Of a DNA stretch of 64,000 bases, positions 10,705-21,017 are shown piece by piece. Under the pieces are notes generated by a model. That model was given only the letters and a program-made list of their open reading frames with translations, was not told the origin of the DNA and searched no databases. Origin of the DNA: Cupriavidus pauculus (lineage in GTDB: Bacteria; Pseudomonadota; Gammaproteobacteria; Burkholderiales; Burkholderiaceae); NCBI RefSeq assembly GCF_003854935.1, contig NZ_CP033969.1, forward strand, positions 248,001 through 312,000, read 5' to 3'. A program made the position numbers and the translations under genes. Position 1 is the first letter of the stretch. The number at the start of each line of letters is the position of its first letter.

Positions 10705-12294
10705 ATGCTCGCCATGCCCAACCGCCCGCCCCTGCTCCGCCGCAGCCTGTCGCCCGCCATCGTCGCGGCCACGCTGCTCATCCTCGGCCTGTCCGGAGCC
10801 CAGGCCAAGCCCTCGAAGAACACCAAGGCCGCGCGCGCCGCCACGGCGGCGGCCACCGCTGCCGCCACCGCCGGCGTGGCACGCGCCAGGGCCGAGCCGG
10901 CCGATCCCGCCGCCGCGCGGTCGGGCCTGCCCGCCACGGTGACCACGGCCCTGCGCCGCGCGCAGGTGCCGCTGTCGGCCGCCAGTTTCTACGTCGTCAA
11001 GGTGGGCGCGCCGCAGGCCCGCGTGAGCTGGAATGCGGAAACGCCGATGAATCCGGCGTCGACGATGAAGGTGGTCACCACGTTCGCCGGCCTGCAACTG
11101 CTGGGGCCCGACTTCCGCTGGCTGACTTCGCTCTACGCCGACGCCCAGCCCGGCCCCGACGGCACGATCCACGGCAACGTTTACCTGCGCGGCCGCGGCG
11201 ATCCCAAGCTGGTGCCCGAGGAAATGGCCAAGCTCGTGGCCACGGCCCGGTCCACCGGCGCCGCCACCATCGACGGCGACGTGGTGCTGGACCGCAGCTT
11301 CTTTGCCGACGGCGCCGAAGCCGGCTACACGATCGACGGCGAGACGCAGCGCGCCTACAACGTCAATCCGGACGCCCTGCTCTACGCCTTCAAGACGCTT
11401 TCGTTCACGATCACGCCCGACGCGGCCAATCGCACCGTCGGCGTTGCTGTTACCCCGGCGCTGGCGCAGTTGCGCGTGGACAACCGGCTGACGCTGGCCA
11501 ACGGCCGCTGCGGCGACTGGAAGTCACGCGCCACGCCGGCGATCATGCCGCAGCCGGACGGCACGGTCGTCGCAGCGTTCGACGGCAGTTATTCGGCCGA
11601 TTGCGGCGAGCACATCGTCAACCTGGCCACGCTGAGCCATAGCGATTTCATCTGGGGCGGGTTCGTCGCCGAATGGCAGAACGCCGGCGGCCGCTTTGCA
11701 CGCACGCCGGGGCTGCGCAGCGGCGCCGTGCCGCGCGGCGCCTTCCTGCTGGCGCGCCACTACGGCCAGCCGCTTGGCGACATCGTGCGCGACATCAACA
11801 AGTATTCGAACAACGTGATGGCCCGCCAGCTATTCCTGACGATCGGCGCGGAAATGGACCGCAAGGGCCCGGCCAGCACCGACAAGTCGTCGCGCGTGAT
11901 CCACCAGTGGCTGGCCAGGCAGGGGCTGGACATGCCGGGGCTGGTGATGGAAAACGGCTCGGGGCTGTCGCGCGAGGAACGCATCAGCGCCTACGACATG
12001 GCCCGCCTGCTGCAACAGGCGCTGGCCAGCAACGTCGGCCCGACACTGGTCGACTCGCTGCCGATCCTGGGCGTCGACGGCACGCTCCGCAACCGCCTGA
12101 CGCGCGCCACGGCTGCCGGCAACGCCTACCTGAAAACCGGCACCCTGGCCGACGTCCGCGCGCTGGCCGGCTACGTCGACGCACTCAACGGCGACCGCTA
12201 CGTGGTGGTGGCCTACATCAACCACCCCAACGCCTCGGCCGCGCAGGAAGCGCACGACGCGCTGATGCAGTGGGTGTACAAGGGGGCGCAGTAA
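10705..12294 (+). CDS. dacB: D-alanyl-D-alanine carboxypeptidase/endopeptidase (PBP4)
   Basis: This is a periplasmic class C penicillin-binding protein that trims or cleaves peptidoglycan cross-links. The three active-site motifs are present: STMK at residues 119-122, SNN at 368-370 and KTG at 477-479. An N-terminal signal peptide ends around GAQA (residue 34) and is followed by an Ala/Lys-rich linker of about 30 residues before the catalytic domain. The start at 10705 (MLAMPN) is the best fit to the signal peptide; 10714 and 10669 are in-frame alternatives. It is convergent with the Sua5-type gene across the repeat array. Confidence 0.92.
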   Translation: MLAMPNRPPLLRRSLSPAIVAATLLILGLSGAQAKPSKNTKAARAATAAATAAATAGVARARAEPADPAAARSGLPATVTTALRRAQVPLSAASFYVVKVGAPQARVSWNAETPMNPASTMKVVTTFAGLQLLGPDFRWLTSLYADAQPGPDGTIHGNVYLRGRGDPKLVPEEMAKLVATARSTGAATIDGDVVLDRSFFADGAEAGYTIDGETQRAYNVNPDALLYAFKTLSFTITPDAANRTVGVAVTPALAQLRVDNRLTLANGRCGDWKSRATPAIMPQPDGTVVAAFDGSYSADCGEHIVNLATLSHSDFIWGGFVAEWQNAGGRFARTPGLRSGAVPRGAFLLARHYGQPLGDIVRDINKYSNNVMARQLFLTIGAEMDRKGPASTDKSSRVIHQWLARQGLDMPGLVMENGSGLSREERISAYDMARLLQQALASNVGPTLVDSLPILGVDGTLRNRLTRATAAGNAYLKTGTLADVRALAGYVDALNGDRYVVVAYINHPNASAAQEAHDALMQWVYKGAQ

Positions 12295-12350
12295 GGCTGG
12301 GCGATGGTTGGCCCGCGCTGCCTGGCGTACCGCAGGCGTGCGGGTGAGGG

Positions 12351-13030
12351 GAGAAAACACTGGGTCAAGTCCAGGTCTCCACTGGTTTCTTGCTCCCCTC
12401 TCCCGCCTGCGGGAGAGGGGTTGGGGGTGAGGGTGTTGAGGGTCTGCTTGCCGACCTGTCGCGATTTTGACCGCTGGCCCTCTCCCCCGGCCCCTCTCCC
12501 GCCATGCGGGAGAGGGGAGAAAACATTGGGTCTCAAGTCCAGGCTCCACCGGCTTTCTTGCTCCCCTCTCCCGCCGTGCGGGAGAGGGGTTGGGGGAGAG
12601 GGCGTTGAGGGTCTGCTTGCCGACCTGTCGCGATTTTGACCGCTGGCCCTCACCCCCGGCCCCTCTCCCGCGTTGCGGGAGAGGGGAGAAAACATTGGGT
12701 CTCAAGTCCAGGTCTCCACCGGCTTTCTTGCTCCCCTCTCCCGCCTGCGGGAGAGGGGTTGGGGGAGAGGGTGTTGAGGGTCTGCTTGCCGACTAGTGGC
12801 AATTTGCGCCGCTGGCCCTCACCCCCGGCCCCTCTCCCGCCATGCGGGAGAGGGGAGAAAACATTGGGTCAAGTCCGGGTCTCCACCGGCTTTCTTGCTC
12901 CCCTCTCCCGCTTGCGGGAGAGGGGTTGGGGGTGAGGGTGTTGAGGGTCTGCTTGCCGACTAGTGGCAATTTGCACTGCTGGCCCTCACCCCCGGCCCCT
13001 CTCCCGCCGTGCGGGAGAGGGGAGAAAGCC
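12351..13030. repeat. Tandem array of about four 168-bp units with nested palindromes
   Basis: The 750-bp gap between the ends of dacB and the Sua5-type gene holds four near-identical units. The unit marker GGGAGAAAACATTGGGTC recurs with starts near 12350, 12516, 12685 and 12854, and a truncated fifth copy begins near 13021, giving a period of 166-169 bp. Each unit contains two palindromes, CCCCTCTCCCGC-n-GCGGGAGAGGGG, one followed by TTGGGGG(T/A)GAGGG and one preceded by CCCTCACCCCCGGC, and between them a conserved GTTGAGGGTCTGCTTGCCGA. Short open frames across it are by-products of the repeat. The palindromes may end transcription from both convergent genes. It resembles REP/BIME elements. 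Confidence 0.85.
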
Positions 13031-13045
13031 AAGAGCTAAACGAAG

Positions 13046-14038
13046 CTATTGTTCCTCGAATGCCGCGGCTGCGCGGCCCAGGCGGTCGCGGACGCCGTCC
13101 CATTCGTGGGTTGCCGGGACTGGTTCGAAAACCAGCCGCTGGTAGCCTTCCTTGTCGAGCCGGCGCAGCAGACCGTAGAGCGCCTGGGCGTAGGCGTCCG
13201 GCGTGGCCGGGGCCTGGACGAACACGCAGCGTGGGTCCGCGCCGGCCGGTTTCTGGCCGACGTACGCGAGCCGGCCGCCTTCGGGCAACGCTTCCAGGTA
13301 GGCTGGCAGCCCGTCGGCCGTGGCCAGCGTCAGGGTGGTGCGTGGCGCGTAGTGGGCCTTGAGCGTGCCCGAGGCGCGTGGCGCGGCGGCGTCGGGGGGC
13401 AGCGGCACCGTGCCGAGCACGTCGGCCATCATCTGGGCCGTGATCGCGCCGGGGCGCAGCAGCACCGGGCCGGCCGTGTCCAGCCGTGACAGGTCGACGA
13501 TCGACGATTCGATGCCGACGTCGACGCCATCGCCTTCCAGCACATAGACATCGCCGCCAAATTCGTCGCGCACGTGTTCGGCCGTGGTCGGGCTGACCTG
13601 GCCGAACTTGTTGGCCGATGGCGCCGCGATGCCGCCGCGGCCGCGCTTGAAGCGGGCCAGCAGCGCCTGGGCCACCGGGTGCGACGGGCAGCGCAGGCCG
13701 ATGCTGTCCTGCCCGCCGGCCACGTCGGCCGGGATATGCGCGGCGCGCTTGAGAATGATCGTCAGCGGGCCGGGCCAGAAGGCGTCGATCAGCTTGCTGG
13801 CCGCCTCGGGCACCTCGTCGGTCCAGTAGCTGACGTCGCCGCCGTCCACCACGTGCACGATCACCGGATGGTTCGACGGCCGGCCCTTGGCGGCGAAGAT
13901 GCGCGCCACGGCGGCTGGGTTCTCGGCGTCGGCGCCCAGGCCGTAGACCGTCTCGGTCGGAAAGGCCACGAGCTGGCCCGCTTCCAGGAGTCTGACCGCC
14001 TCGTCAAGCTCGGCGGCCGTGGGCATGCGTGCGGACAT
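13046..14038 (-). CDS. tsaC: L-threonylcarbamoyladenylate synthase, Sua5/YrdC type
   Basis: This cytoplasmic enzyme makes threonylcarbamoyl-AMP from Thr, bicarbonate and ATP for the t6A modification of tRNAs that read ANN codons. At 330 residues it is the long Sua5 form: a YrdC domain (VAFPTETVYGLGADA, KGRPSNHPVIVHV, SANKFGQVSPT) followed by a C-terminal Sua5 domain from about residue 215. The start gives MSARMPTAAELDEA; MPTAAEL at 14026 is an alternative. It is the last gene of the minus-strand pur/glycolysis run, 6 bp after the purK stop, so it is probably cotranscribed with purK. Confidence 0.92.
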   Translation of the reverse strand: MSARMPTAAELDEAVRLLEAGQLVAFPTETVYGLGADAENPAAVARIFAAKGRPSNHPVIVHVVDGGDVSYWTDEVPEAASKLIDAFWPGPLTIILKRAAHIPADVAGGQDSIGLRCPSHPVAQALLARFKRGRGGIAAPSANKFGQVSPTTAEHVRDEFGGDVYVLEGDGVDVGIESSIVDLSRLDTAGPVLLRPGAITAQMMADVLGTVPLPPDAAAPRASGTLKAHYAPRTTLTLATADGLPAYLEALPEGGRLAYVGQKPAGADPRCVFVQAPATPDAYAQALYGLLRRLDKEGYQRLVFEPVPATHEWDGVRDRLGRAAAAFEEQ

Positions 14039-14044
14039 CGGCGG

Positions 14045-15289
14045 TCAGAGCGGGATATGCAGCGCCGTGGCCGCGGCGTCGAACGACGTGGACGCCGCCT
14101 CGGCGTGCTCGCCCACGCAGTTCACGTGGCCCATCTTGCGCGACGGCCGCGCGTCGTTCTTGCCGTACAGGTGCAGCTTGGCGCCGGGCAGGCCCAGCAC
14201 CTCGTCCCAGGCCGGCGTGCGCTCCAGCCCGAACTCGAACCAGCAGTCGCCCAGCAGGTTCAGCATCTTGCCGGCCGAATGCTGGCGTGTGCTGCCCAGC
14301 GGCAGCCGGGCCATCGCCCGCACCTGCTGCTCGAACTGGCTCGTCTCGCAGGCATCCATCGTGATATGGCCGGAATTGTGCGGGCGCGGCGCCATCTCGT
14401 TGGCCACCAGCGTGCCGTCGGTCAGCACGAAGAATTCGATGCAGAGCACGCCGACGTAGCCCATTTCCGACGCGATGGAGGCCGCCGCGGCGCGGGCGCG
14501 CGTGGCGATGTCGTCGGACACGCTCGTCGACGGCATCGTCGTCGAGAACAGGATGCCGTCGCGGTGCACGTTCTCGGCCAGCGGCCACGTGGCGGTGCTG
14601 CCGTCGGCGGCGCGGGCGGCCAGCACGGACACCTCGTAGGCCAGCGGCAGCATCTGCTCCAGCACGCACGGCACGTGCTGCATCGCCTTCCAGGCGGCGC
14701 GCACGTCGTCGCGCGTCTTCACGCGCGCCTGGCCCTTGCCGTCGTAGCCCATGCGCGCGGTCTTGAGAATGCCCGGCAGCACGGTGTCGGGCACGTTGTC
14801 CACGTCGGCGTCGTGCTGGATCACCCAGTGCGGGGCCGGCGGCACGCCGGTGCGCTCGGCGCATGCCGCGAAGAACTTCTTCTCGCCGATGCGGTTCTGG
14901 GCAATCGACACGCAGTAGCCGCGCGGCGCCACGAACACGCCGGCCTGCTCCAGTCGGTCCAGGGAGATCGACGGCACGTTCTCGAACTCGGTGCTCACGG
15001 CCTGGCACAGCTTCGACAGCTCGGCCAGCGCGGCCTCGTCGGTGTAGCTGGCGCAGATGTGGCGGTCGGCCACGTTGCCGGCCGGGCTGTCCTGGTCGGG
15101 GTCGAGCACGCACACGCGATAGCCCATCGACTGCGCCGCGTGCGTGAACATGCGGCCAAGCTGGCCGCCGCCGAGCATGCCAAGCCACGCGCCGGGCAGG
15201 ATGGGCGCGCCAGGCGCGTCCACGCCGAATTCGGCGCGCGACTCCGGCGTATGGGCTTCGGACAGGTAGGGATGGATATCGGTCGGCAT
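14045..15289 (-). CDS. purK: N5-carboxyaminoimidazole ribonucleotide synthase
   Basis: PurK uses ATP and bicarbonate to carboxylate aminoimidazole ribonucleotide at N5 in purine synthesis. It is an ATP-grasp enzyme of 414 residues, longer than the E. coli protein (355) mainly through a 30-residue N-terminal extension. The dinucleotide-like loop [12 protein letters not shown] marks the real N-terminal domain, followed by the central ATP-grasp region ([26 protein letters not shown]) and the metal-binding EFFV...[12 protein letters not shown]. purE lies 44 bp upstream and the Sua5-type gene 6 bp downstream on the same strand. Confidence 0.96.
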   Translation of the reverse strand: MPTDIHPYLSEAHTPESRAEFGVDAPGAPILPGAWLGMLGGGQLGRMFTHAAQSMGYRVCVLDPDQDSPAGNVADRHICASYTDEAALAELSKLCQAVSTEFENVPSISLDRLEQAGVFVAPRGYCVSIAQNRIGEKKFFAACAERTGVPPAPHWVIQHDADVDNVPDTVLPGILKTARMGYDGKGQARVKTRDDVRAAWKAMQHVPCVLEQMLPLAYEVSVLAARAADGSTATWPLAENVHRDGILFSTTMPSTSVSDDIATRARAAAASIASEMGYVGVLCIEFFVLTDGTLVANEMAPRPHNSGHITMDACETSQFEQQVRAMARLPLGSTRQHSAGKMLNLLGDCWFEFGLERTPAWDEVLGLPGAKLHLYGKNDARPSRKMGHVNCVGEHAEAASTSFDAAATALHIPL

Positions 15290-15333
15290 GGCTCAGGCTT
15301 GGGTCACTACGGATTCTGGAACGGAGGGTGGCG

Positions 15334-15831
15334 TCACACCGGCAACTGCATCGCGCGCGCGGCCTCGGTCTGCTTGGCCCGGAACGCGTCCAGCGCGGCG
15401 GCCAGCGCGTCGTCCGTGGTGGCCAGCGTGGCAATGGCGTGCAGCGCCGCGTTGGCCGCGCCGGCCTCGCCGATCGCGAACGTCGCCACCGGCACGCCCT
15501 TGGGCATCTGCACGATCGACAGCAGCGAATCCTCGCCGCGCAGGTACTTGGACGGCACCGGCACGCCGAACACCGGCACGATCGTCTTGGCGGCGATCAT
15601 GCCCGGCAGGTGCGCCGCGCCCCCGGCCCCGGCGATGATCGCGCGGAGGCCACGGCCGCGCGCCGTCTCGGCGTAGCGGAACATGTCGTCGGCCATGCGG
15701 TGGGCCGACACCACCTGTGCCTCGAACGGCACATTGAAATCCTTGAGCATGGCCACGGCGTGCTGCATCACGTCCCAGTCCGAGCTGCTGCCCATCACCA
15801 CGCCCACCACGGGCTTTGCTGCTTGCGTCAT
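15334..15831 (-). CDS. purE: N5-CAIR mutase, PurE class I
   Basis: PurE moves the carboxyl group of N5-CAIR to C4, giving CAIR, the step after PurK. The 165-residue protein has the PurE signatures: [10 protein letters not shown] near residue 13, [20 protein letters not shown] and [18 protein letters not shown] chose the ATG at 15831 because the protein then begins [18 protein letters not shown], which matches the family length. It sits 17 bp after purC and 44 bp before purK, so the three pur genes form one tight block. Confidence 0.96.
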   Translation of the reverse strand: MTQAAKPVVGVVMGSSSDWDVMQHAVAMLKDFNVPFEAQVVSAHRMADDMFRYAETARGRGLRAIIAGAGGAAHLPGMIAAKTIVPVFGVPVPSKYLRGEDSLLSIVQMPKGVPVATFAIGEAGAANAALHAIATLATTDDALAAALDAFRAKQTEAARAMQLPV

Positions 15832-15848
15832 CGTTCGCGCCCTTCGCC

Positions 15849-16757
15849 TTACTGCAGTTGCTCGCCGGTCAGGCGGGTCAGTGCTTCCTTGTACTTGTCC
15901 GCCGTCTTCTGCACCACGTCGTCGGGCAGTTGGGGGGCCGGGGCGGTCTTGGGCCACGGCTTGCCGTCGATGCGCACGGCCTCCAGCCAGTCGCGCACGA
16001 ACTGCTTGTCGAACGACGGCGGGTTGGTGCCCACCTGGTACGAATCGGCCGGCCAGAAGCGCGACGAATCGGCGGTCAGCACCTCGTCCATCAGCGTCAG
16101 CGTGCCGTCGGCGTCCAGGCCGAACTCGAACTTGGTGTCGGCGATGATGATGCCGCGCGTGGCCGCGTATTCCGACGCTTCCTTGTACAGCCGGATCGAG
16201 ATGTCGCGCATCTTTGCGGCCAGTTCCTTGCCGATGCGCTGCTCGACTTCCTCGAACGAGATGTTCTCGTCATGCTCGCCCATCTCGGCCTTGGCCGCCG
16301 GCGTGAAGATCGGCTCGGGCAGCTTCTGCGCGTTCTGCAGGCCGGCCGGCAGCGCGATGCCGCAGACCTTGCCGGTGGCCTGGTAGTCCTTCCAGCCGCT
16401 GCCGGCCAGGTAGCCGCGCACCACCGCTTCCACCAGGATCGGCTTCAGGCGCTTGACCACCACGGCGCGGCCCTGCACCTGCGCCACTTCCTCGGGCGCC
16501 ACCACGCTCTCGGCGGTCACGCCGGTCTCGTGGTTCGGCACGATGTGGGCCAGCCGGCGGAACCAGAAGTTGGCCATCTGGTTCAGCACGCGACCCTTGG
16601 CCGGAATCGGCTCGCCCATGACCACGTCGAACGCCGACAGGCGATCGGTCGTCACGATCAGCAGCTTGTCCTCGCCAACGGCGTAGTTGTCGCGGACCTT
16701 GCCCTTGCCGAGCAGCGGCAGGGACTGGATGGAGGATTCGTAGAGGGCGTCAGGCAT
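15849..16757 (-). CDS. purC: SAICAR synthase
   Basis: PurC joins aspartate to CAIR with ATP to form SAICAR. The 302-residue protein has the family beginning [23 protein letters not shown] in pieces [11 protein letters not shown] and [12 protein letters not shown], plus the later signatures [13 protein letters not shown] and [11 protein letters not shown]...[14 protein letters not shown]. The ATG at 16757 (MPDALYESS) is the family start; a frame extension upstream is unlikely to be translated. It follows fba after a 130-bp gap, which may hold its own promoter, and is followed by purE after 17 bp. Confidence 0.96.
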   Translation of the reverse strand: MPDALYESSIQSLPLLGKGKVRDNYAVGEDKLLIVTTDRLSAFDVVMGEPIPAKGRVLNQMANFWFRRLAHIVPNHETGVTAESVVAPEEVAQVQGRAVVVKRLKPILVEAVVRGYLAGSGWKDYQATGKVCGIALPAGLQNAQKLPEPIFTPAAKAEMGEHDENISFEEVEQRIGKELAAKMRDISIRLYKEASEYAATRGIIIADTKFEFGLDADGTLTLMDEVLTADSSRFWPADSYQVGTNPPSFDKQFVRDWLEAVRIDGKPWPKTAPAPQLPDDVVQKTADKYKEALTRLTGEQLQ

Positions 16758-16887
16758 GGTTGGTAAGCGGGTGCGGCGGAAAACAGGCGGGGCTTCGCGC
16801 GCAAGCCGAAGCCCCATCAAACGGTAGCGCCCCGGGCGCCCCGCCCGTCATCGGGCGGCCACGCGGCGGGGCGGCGGGGACGGCAGG

Positions 16888-17952
16888 TTACTGCACGACC
16901 TGGGCGAGCTTGCCCGACTTGTACTGGCCGGCGATGTCGGTCAGCGACACGGCCTTGATCTTGCTGGCCTGGCCTTCGCAGCCAAACGCCACGTAGCGGT
17001 CCTTGCAGACCAGCTTGGCGGCTTCGCGGGCCGGCTTCAGGTACTCGCGCGGGTCGAACTTGCTCGGGTTCTCGGCAAAGAAGCGGCGGATCGCGCCGGT
17101 CATGGCCAGGCGGATGTCGGTGTCGATGTTGATCTTGCGCACGCCGTACTTGATCGCTTCCTGGATTTCCTCGACCGGCACGCCGTACGTTTCCTTCATG
17201 TCGCCGCCGAACTTGCGGATTTCCTCCAGCAGCTCCTGCGGCACCGACGACGAGCCGTGCATCACCAGGTGGGTGTTCGGGATGCGGGCGTGGATTTCCT
17301 TGATCCGGCTGATCGCCAGGATGTCGCCCGTGGGCTTGCGCGTGAACTTGTAGGCGCCGTGCGAGGTGCCGATGGCGATGGCCAGCGCGTCGAGCTGGGT
17401 GGCCTTGACGAAGTCGGCGGCCTGCTCCGGGTCCGTCAGCAGCATCGAGTGGTCGAGCTTGCCCTCGGCGCCGATGCCGTCTTCCTCGCCCGCCTCGCCG
17501 GTTTCCAGCGAGCCCAGGCAGCCCAGTTCGCCTTCCACGGTCACGCCCACGGCGTGGGCAAGCTGCACCACCTTGCGGGTCACGTCCACGTTGTACTCGT
17601 AGTCCGACGGGGTCTTGCCGTCTTCCTTGAGCGAGCCGTCCATCATCACCGACGAGAAGCCCAGGTCGATGGCACCCTGGCAGATGGCCGGCGACTGGCC
17701 GTGATCCTGGTGCATCACCACGGGGATGTGCGGGTAGGCTTCCACGGCCGCTTCGATCAGGTGGCGCAGGAAATGCTCGCCAGCGTACTTGCGCGCCCCG
17801 GCGGAGGCCTGCATGATCACCGGCGCGTTCACCTCGTCGGCGGCCTGCATGATGGCCTGCACCTGCTCAAGGTTGTTCACGTTGAAGGCCGGCAGGCCGT
17901 AGCCGTTCTCGGCGGCGTGGTCCAGCAACTGGCGCATGGATACGAGTGGCAT
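16888..17952 (-). CDS. fba: Fructose-1,6-bisphosphate aldolase, class II
   Basis: This zinc-dependent aldolase splits fructose-1,6-bisphosphate into dihydroxyacetone phosphate and glyceraldehyde-3-phosphate; in autotrophic relatives a homologue also serves the Calvin cycle. It is 354 residues. The metal site begins with VVMHQDHG (residues 78-85), followed by the glycine-rich [15 protein letters not shown] and the phosphate-binding HGSSSVP and [11 protein letters not shown] motifs. The ATG at 17952 has a clear GGAG ribosome-binding site 9 bases upstream. pyk lies 117 bp upstream and purC 130 bp downstream on the same strand. Confidence 0.96.
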   Translation of the reverse strand: MPLVSMRQLLDHAAENGYGLPAFNVNNLEQVQAIMQAADEVNAPVIMQASAGARKYAGEHFLRHLIEAAVEAYPHIPVVMHQDHGQSPAICQGAIDLGFSSVMMDGSLKEDGKTPSDYEYNVDVTRKVVQLAHAVGVTVEGELGCLGSLETGEAGEEDGIGAEGKLDHSMLLTDPEQAADFVKATQLDALAIAIGTSHGAYKFTRKPTGDILAISRIKEIHARIPNTHLVMHGSSSVPQELLEEIRKFGGDMKETYGVPVEEIQEAIKYGVRKINIDTDIRLAMTGAIRRFFAENPSKFDPREYLKPAREAAKLVCKDRYVAFGCEGQASKIKAVSLTDIAGQYKSGKLAQVVQ

Positions 17953-18069
17953 GTCTTGCTCCTGAATGAAAGGTTTGGGTATCTCGGTGTTCTTGTCGAT
18001 GCTGCGCCGGGCAGGTTCGCGCATCCGTGGCGGGCCGTCGGTGCACCACGCCACATCGGACGTCATGGG

Positions 18070-19515
18070 CTACTTGAACTTGCTGCCGACCCGCACGATC
18101 TTCAGCGTGTTCGTGCCGCCGGCCTGGCCCATCGGCTCGCCAATCGTCAGCACGATGAAATCGCCGTGCTGGACGGCCCCCTGGGCCAGCAGCAGTTCCT
18201 CGGCCTGCTCCAGCGCCTCGTCGCGGTCCGTGCTCGACTGCAGCGGCAGCGGCACCACATTGCGGTAGAGCTGCATCTTGCGCTGCGACGCCAGGTTGGG
18301 CGTCATGGCGTAGATCGGCACGTGAATCCGGTGGCGGCTCATCCACAGGGCCGTGGCGCCGGAATCGGTCAGCGCGGCAATCGCCTTCACGCCTAGATGA
18401 TAGGCCGTGAACAGCGCCCCCATGGCGATCGACTGGTCGATGCGCGAGAAGGTCTGGTTCAGGAAATCGGTGTCGAGCTGCACCACCTCGGACTTCTCGG
18501 CCTCCAGGCAGATCGCGGCCATGGCCTCCACCGTTTCCACGGGATACCGGCCGGCGGCGGTCTCGGCCGACGTCATCACCGCGTCGGTGCCGTCCAGCAC
18601 GGCGTTGGCCACGTCCGACACCTCGGCGCGCGTCGGCACCGGGTTGACGATCATGCTTTCCATCATCTGCGTGGCCGTGATCGTCAGCTTGTTGGCCTCG
18701 CGGGCCAGCCGGATCATGCGCTTCTGCAGCGCCGGCACGGCGGCGTTGCCCACCTCCACGGCCAGGTCGCCGCGCGCCACCATGATGCCGTCCGACGCGC
18801 CGAGGATTTCCTCCAGCACGCCGGGGCGGATGGCTTCGGCCCGCTCGATCTTGGCGATCATCCGCGCCTTGTGGTTATGGGGCTGGCCGGCCACGTTGGC
18901 AAGCTGGCGCGCCATTTCCATGTCGGTGGCGTTCTTCGGAAAGCTCACGGCCACGTAGTCGGCGCCCAGGGCCATGGCGGTCTTGATGTCCTCCATGTCC
19001 TTGGCGGTCAGCGCCGGCGCCGACAGCCCGCCGCCCTGGCGGTTGATGCCCTTGTTGTTCGACAGGTCGCCGCCCACGCGCACCGTGGTGAAGATCTCGC
19101 GGCCGATCACGCGGTCCACGACCAGCACGATCAGGCCGTCGTTGAGCAGCAGCACGTCGCCGGGGCCCACGTCGCGCGGCAGGTCCTTGTAGTCCAGCCC
19201 CACGCGCTCCTGGTTGCCCAGCTCGCAGGCCGAATCCAGCACGAACGGGTCGCCGGCCTTCAGCGTGACCTTGCCCTGTTCGAACTTGCCCACGCGGATC
19301 TTGGGGCCCTGCAGGTCGGCCATGATCGCCACTTCGCGGCCGCACGCGGCGGCGGCGTCGCGCACAAGCTGGGCGCGGTCGATATGGTCCTGCGCGGTGC
19401 CGTGCGAGAAATTCAGGCGCACCACGTCAACCCCGGCCGCGATCATGCGGGTCAGCATGTCCAGCGAGCTGGACGCGGGGCCAATCGTGGCGACGATCTT
19501 GGTGGAGCGGGTCAT
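18070..19515 (-). CDS. pyk: Pyruvate kinase
   Basis: This glycolytic enzyme makes pyruvate and ATP from phosphoenolpyruvate. At 481 residues it is a normal type II-like pyruvate kinase. The N-terminus MTRSTKIVATIGPASSS carries the family start, NFSHG the substrate loop, and GIMVARGDLAVEVG the metal and PEP-binding signature; the C-terminal allosteric domain ends with GTNTLKIVRVG. It lies 88 bp after pgk on the minus strand, and that gap holds a GC-rich hairpin. It is part of the pgk-pyk-fba glycolytic block that is common in this family. Confidence 0.96.
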   Translation of the reverse strand: MTRSTKIVATIGPASSSLDMLTRMIAAGVDVVRLNFSHGTAQDHIDRAQLVRDAAAACGREVAIMADLQGPKIRVGKFEQGKVTLKAGDPFVLDSACELGNQERVGLDYKDLPRDVGPGDVLLLNDGLIVLVVDRVIGREIFTTVRVGGDLSNNKGINRQGGGLSAPALTAKDMEDIKTAMALGADYVAVSFPKNATDMEMARQLANVAGQPHNHKARMIAKIERAEAIRPGVLEEILGASDGIMVARGDLAVEVGNAAVPALQKRMIRLAREANKLTITATQMMESMIVNPVPTRAEVSDVANAVLDGTDAVMTSAETAAGRYPVETVEAMAAICLEAEKSEVVQLDTDFLNQTFSRIDQSIAMGALFTAYHLGVKAIAALTDSGATALWMSRHRIHVPIYAMTPNLASQRKMQLYRNVVPLPLQSSTDRDEALEQAEELLLAQGAVQHGDFIVLTIGEPMGQAGGTNTLKIVRVGSKFK

Positions 19516-19560
19516 TCGGGCGTTTCCTGTTCGGGGGCTTCAGGGGACGACGGGTCGGGC

Positions 19561-19591
19561 GGACCGGCCGGCAAACCCGCCGGCCCGGTCC
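19561..19591 (-). other. GC-rich hairpin between pgk and pyk
   Basis: An imperfect inverted repeat (GGACCGGCCGGC / GCCGGCCCGGTCC with one bulged base) sits between pgk and pyk. No T-run follows, so it is a weak terminator at best. It may stabilise or process the pgk-pyk transcript. Confidence 0.3.
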
Positions 19592-19603
19592 GGGGCGATC
19601 GGA

Positions 19604-20800
19604 TCAGCCTGCGGCGCGCTGCTCCAGCACCTCGAATGCGGGCAGCGTCTTGCCTTCCAGGAATTCCAGGAAGGCGCCACCGCCGGTGGAGATGTAGCCG
19701 ATGCGGTCCGCAATGCCGTACTTGGCGATGGCGGCCAGCGTGTCGCCGCCGCCGGCGATCGAGAACGCCTTCGACGACGCGATGGCCTCGGCCAGCACCT
19801 TGGTGCCGTTGCCGAACTGGTCGAACTCGAACACGCCGACCGGGCCGTTCCAGACCACGGTGCCGGCGGCCTTGAGCTGCTCGGCCAGCATGGCGGCCGT
19901 CTTCGGGCCGATGTCCAGGATCATGTCGTCGTCGGCCACGTCCTTGACGTCCTTGACCGTGGCGGCGGCCGTGGCGCTGAATTCCTTGGCGCAGACCACG
20001 TCCACGGGGATCGGCACCGACGCGCCGCGCGCGGCCATGATGTCGATGATGGCGCGGGCGTCGCCCACCAGGTCGGCCTCGGCCAGCGACTTGCCGATCT
20101 TCAGGCCGGCGGCCAGCATGAACGTGTTGGCAATGCCGCCGCCCACCACGAGGTTGTCCACCTTGTCGGCCAGCGCCTTGAGGATCGTCAGCTTGGTCGA
20201 CACCTTGGAACCGGCCACGATGGCCACCAGCGGGCGGGCCGGCTGGCCCAGCGCGCGGCCCAGCGCGTCGATCTCGGCGGCCAGCAGCGGGCCGGCGCAG
20301 GCCACCGGGGCAAACTTGGCGATGCCGTGGGTGGTGGCTTCGGCGCGGTGGGCGGTGCCGAAGGCGTCGTTCACGTAGACGTCGCACAGCCTGGCCATCT
20401 TCTGAGCCAGTTCGTCGCTGTTCTTCTTCTCGCCCTTGTTGACGCGGCAGTTTTCCAGCAGCACCACCTGGCCGGGCGCCACTTCCACGCCGTCGATCCA
20501 GTTCTGCACCAGCTTCACGGGCTTGCCCAGCAGCTCGGACAGGCGCGTGGCGATGGGCGCCAGCGAATCCTCGGGCTTGAACTCGCCCTCGGTCGGGCGG
20601 CCCAGGTGTGACGTCACCATCACAGCCGCGCCGGCGTCCAGGCAGGCCTGGATGGCCGGCACCGAGGCGCGGATCCGCGTGTCTTCGGTGATGTTGCCGG
20701 CGTCGTCTTGGGGCACGTTCAGGTCGGCGCGGATGAACACACGCTTGCCGGAGAGGTTGCCTTGGGAAATGAGATCGGAAAGACGCAGGACAGAGGTCAT
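19604..20800 (-). CDS. pgk: Phosphoglycerate kinase
   Basis: This enzyme transfers phosphate from 1,3-bisphosphoglycerate to ADP in glycolysis. The 398-residue protein has the N-domain signature [15 protein letters not shown] and TSHLGRP, the hinge region [25 protein letters not shown], and the C-domain nucleotide loop [16 protein letters not shown] ending with [14 protein letters not shown]. The ATG at 20800 ([10 protein letters not shown]) is the conserved start; an upstream in-frame ATG adds 11 residues unlike the family. It is the first gene of the long minus-strand run pgk-pyk-fba-pur. A -10-like TAAAAT lies on the minus strand at 20861-20866. Confidence 0.96.
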   Translation of the reverse strand: MTSVLRLSDLISQGNLSGKRVFIRADLNVPQDDAGNITEDTRIRASVPAIQACLDAGAAVMVTSHLGRPTEGEFKPEDSLAPIATRLSELLGKPVKLVQNWIDGVEVAPGQVVLLENCRVNKGEKKNSDELAQKMARLCDVYVNDAFGTAHRAEATTHGIAKFAPVACAGPLLAAEIDALGRALGQPARPLVAIVAGSKVSTKLTILKALADKVDNLVVGGGIANTFMLAAGLKIGKSLAEADLVGDARAIIDIMAARGASVPIPVDVVCAKEFSATAAATVKDVKDVADDDMILDIGPKTAAMLAEQLKAAGTVVWNGPVGVFEFDQFGNGTKVLAEAIASSKAFSIAGGGDTLAAIAKYGIADRIGYISTGGGAFLEFLEGKTLPAFEVLEQRAAG

Positions 20801-20983
20801 GGCGGTAAGCGCGGGGACGTGGACGGCATACATCCGTCCACAGAAGTCGGGGAAGCCGGCATTTTACCTGATCGTGGTGGCCAATTTGCGGCCATCCGGG
20901 CCCTGGGCGTGGCGCGGCAGGCCCCGGTGGCGCAGACCCCCCTGAAGTAGGGCGTGTTTCGCGACCCGGCGCACGGTCGCTTC

Positions 20984-21005
20984 GGTTAATGTACGGTTAA
21001 TGTAC
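20984..21005. repeat. Two adjacent copies of GGTTAATGTAC upstream of a promoter
   Basis: Two perfect head-to-tail copies of an 11-bp sequence occur at 20984-20994 and 20995-21005, ending 12 bp before a candidate -35 element. One repeat per helical turn just upstream of -35 is the classic layout for an activator or autoregulator site. Confidence 0.5.
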
Positions 21006-21017
21006 TAAACGTATGCA

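Noticed and set aside
12351-13030. CRISPR array.
   Set aside because: Units are about 168 bp with conserved spacers and internal palindromes. A CRISPR has 24-48 bp repeats with unique spacers, and no cas gene is in the window.
12304-13039. Several overlapping short open frames with CSPLPP and GRGEK-type repeats.
   Set aside because: They arise from the repeated palindromes on both strands. The same peptides appear at each unit and no ribosome-binding site or conserved protein is seen.
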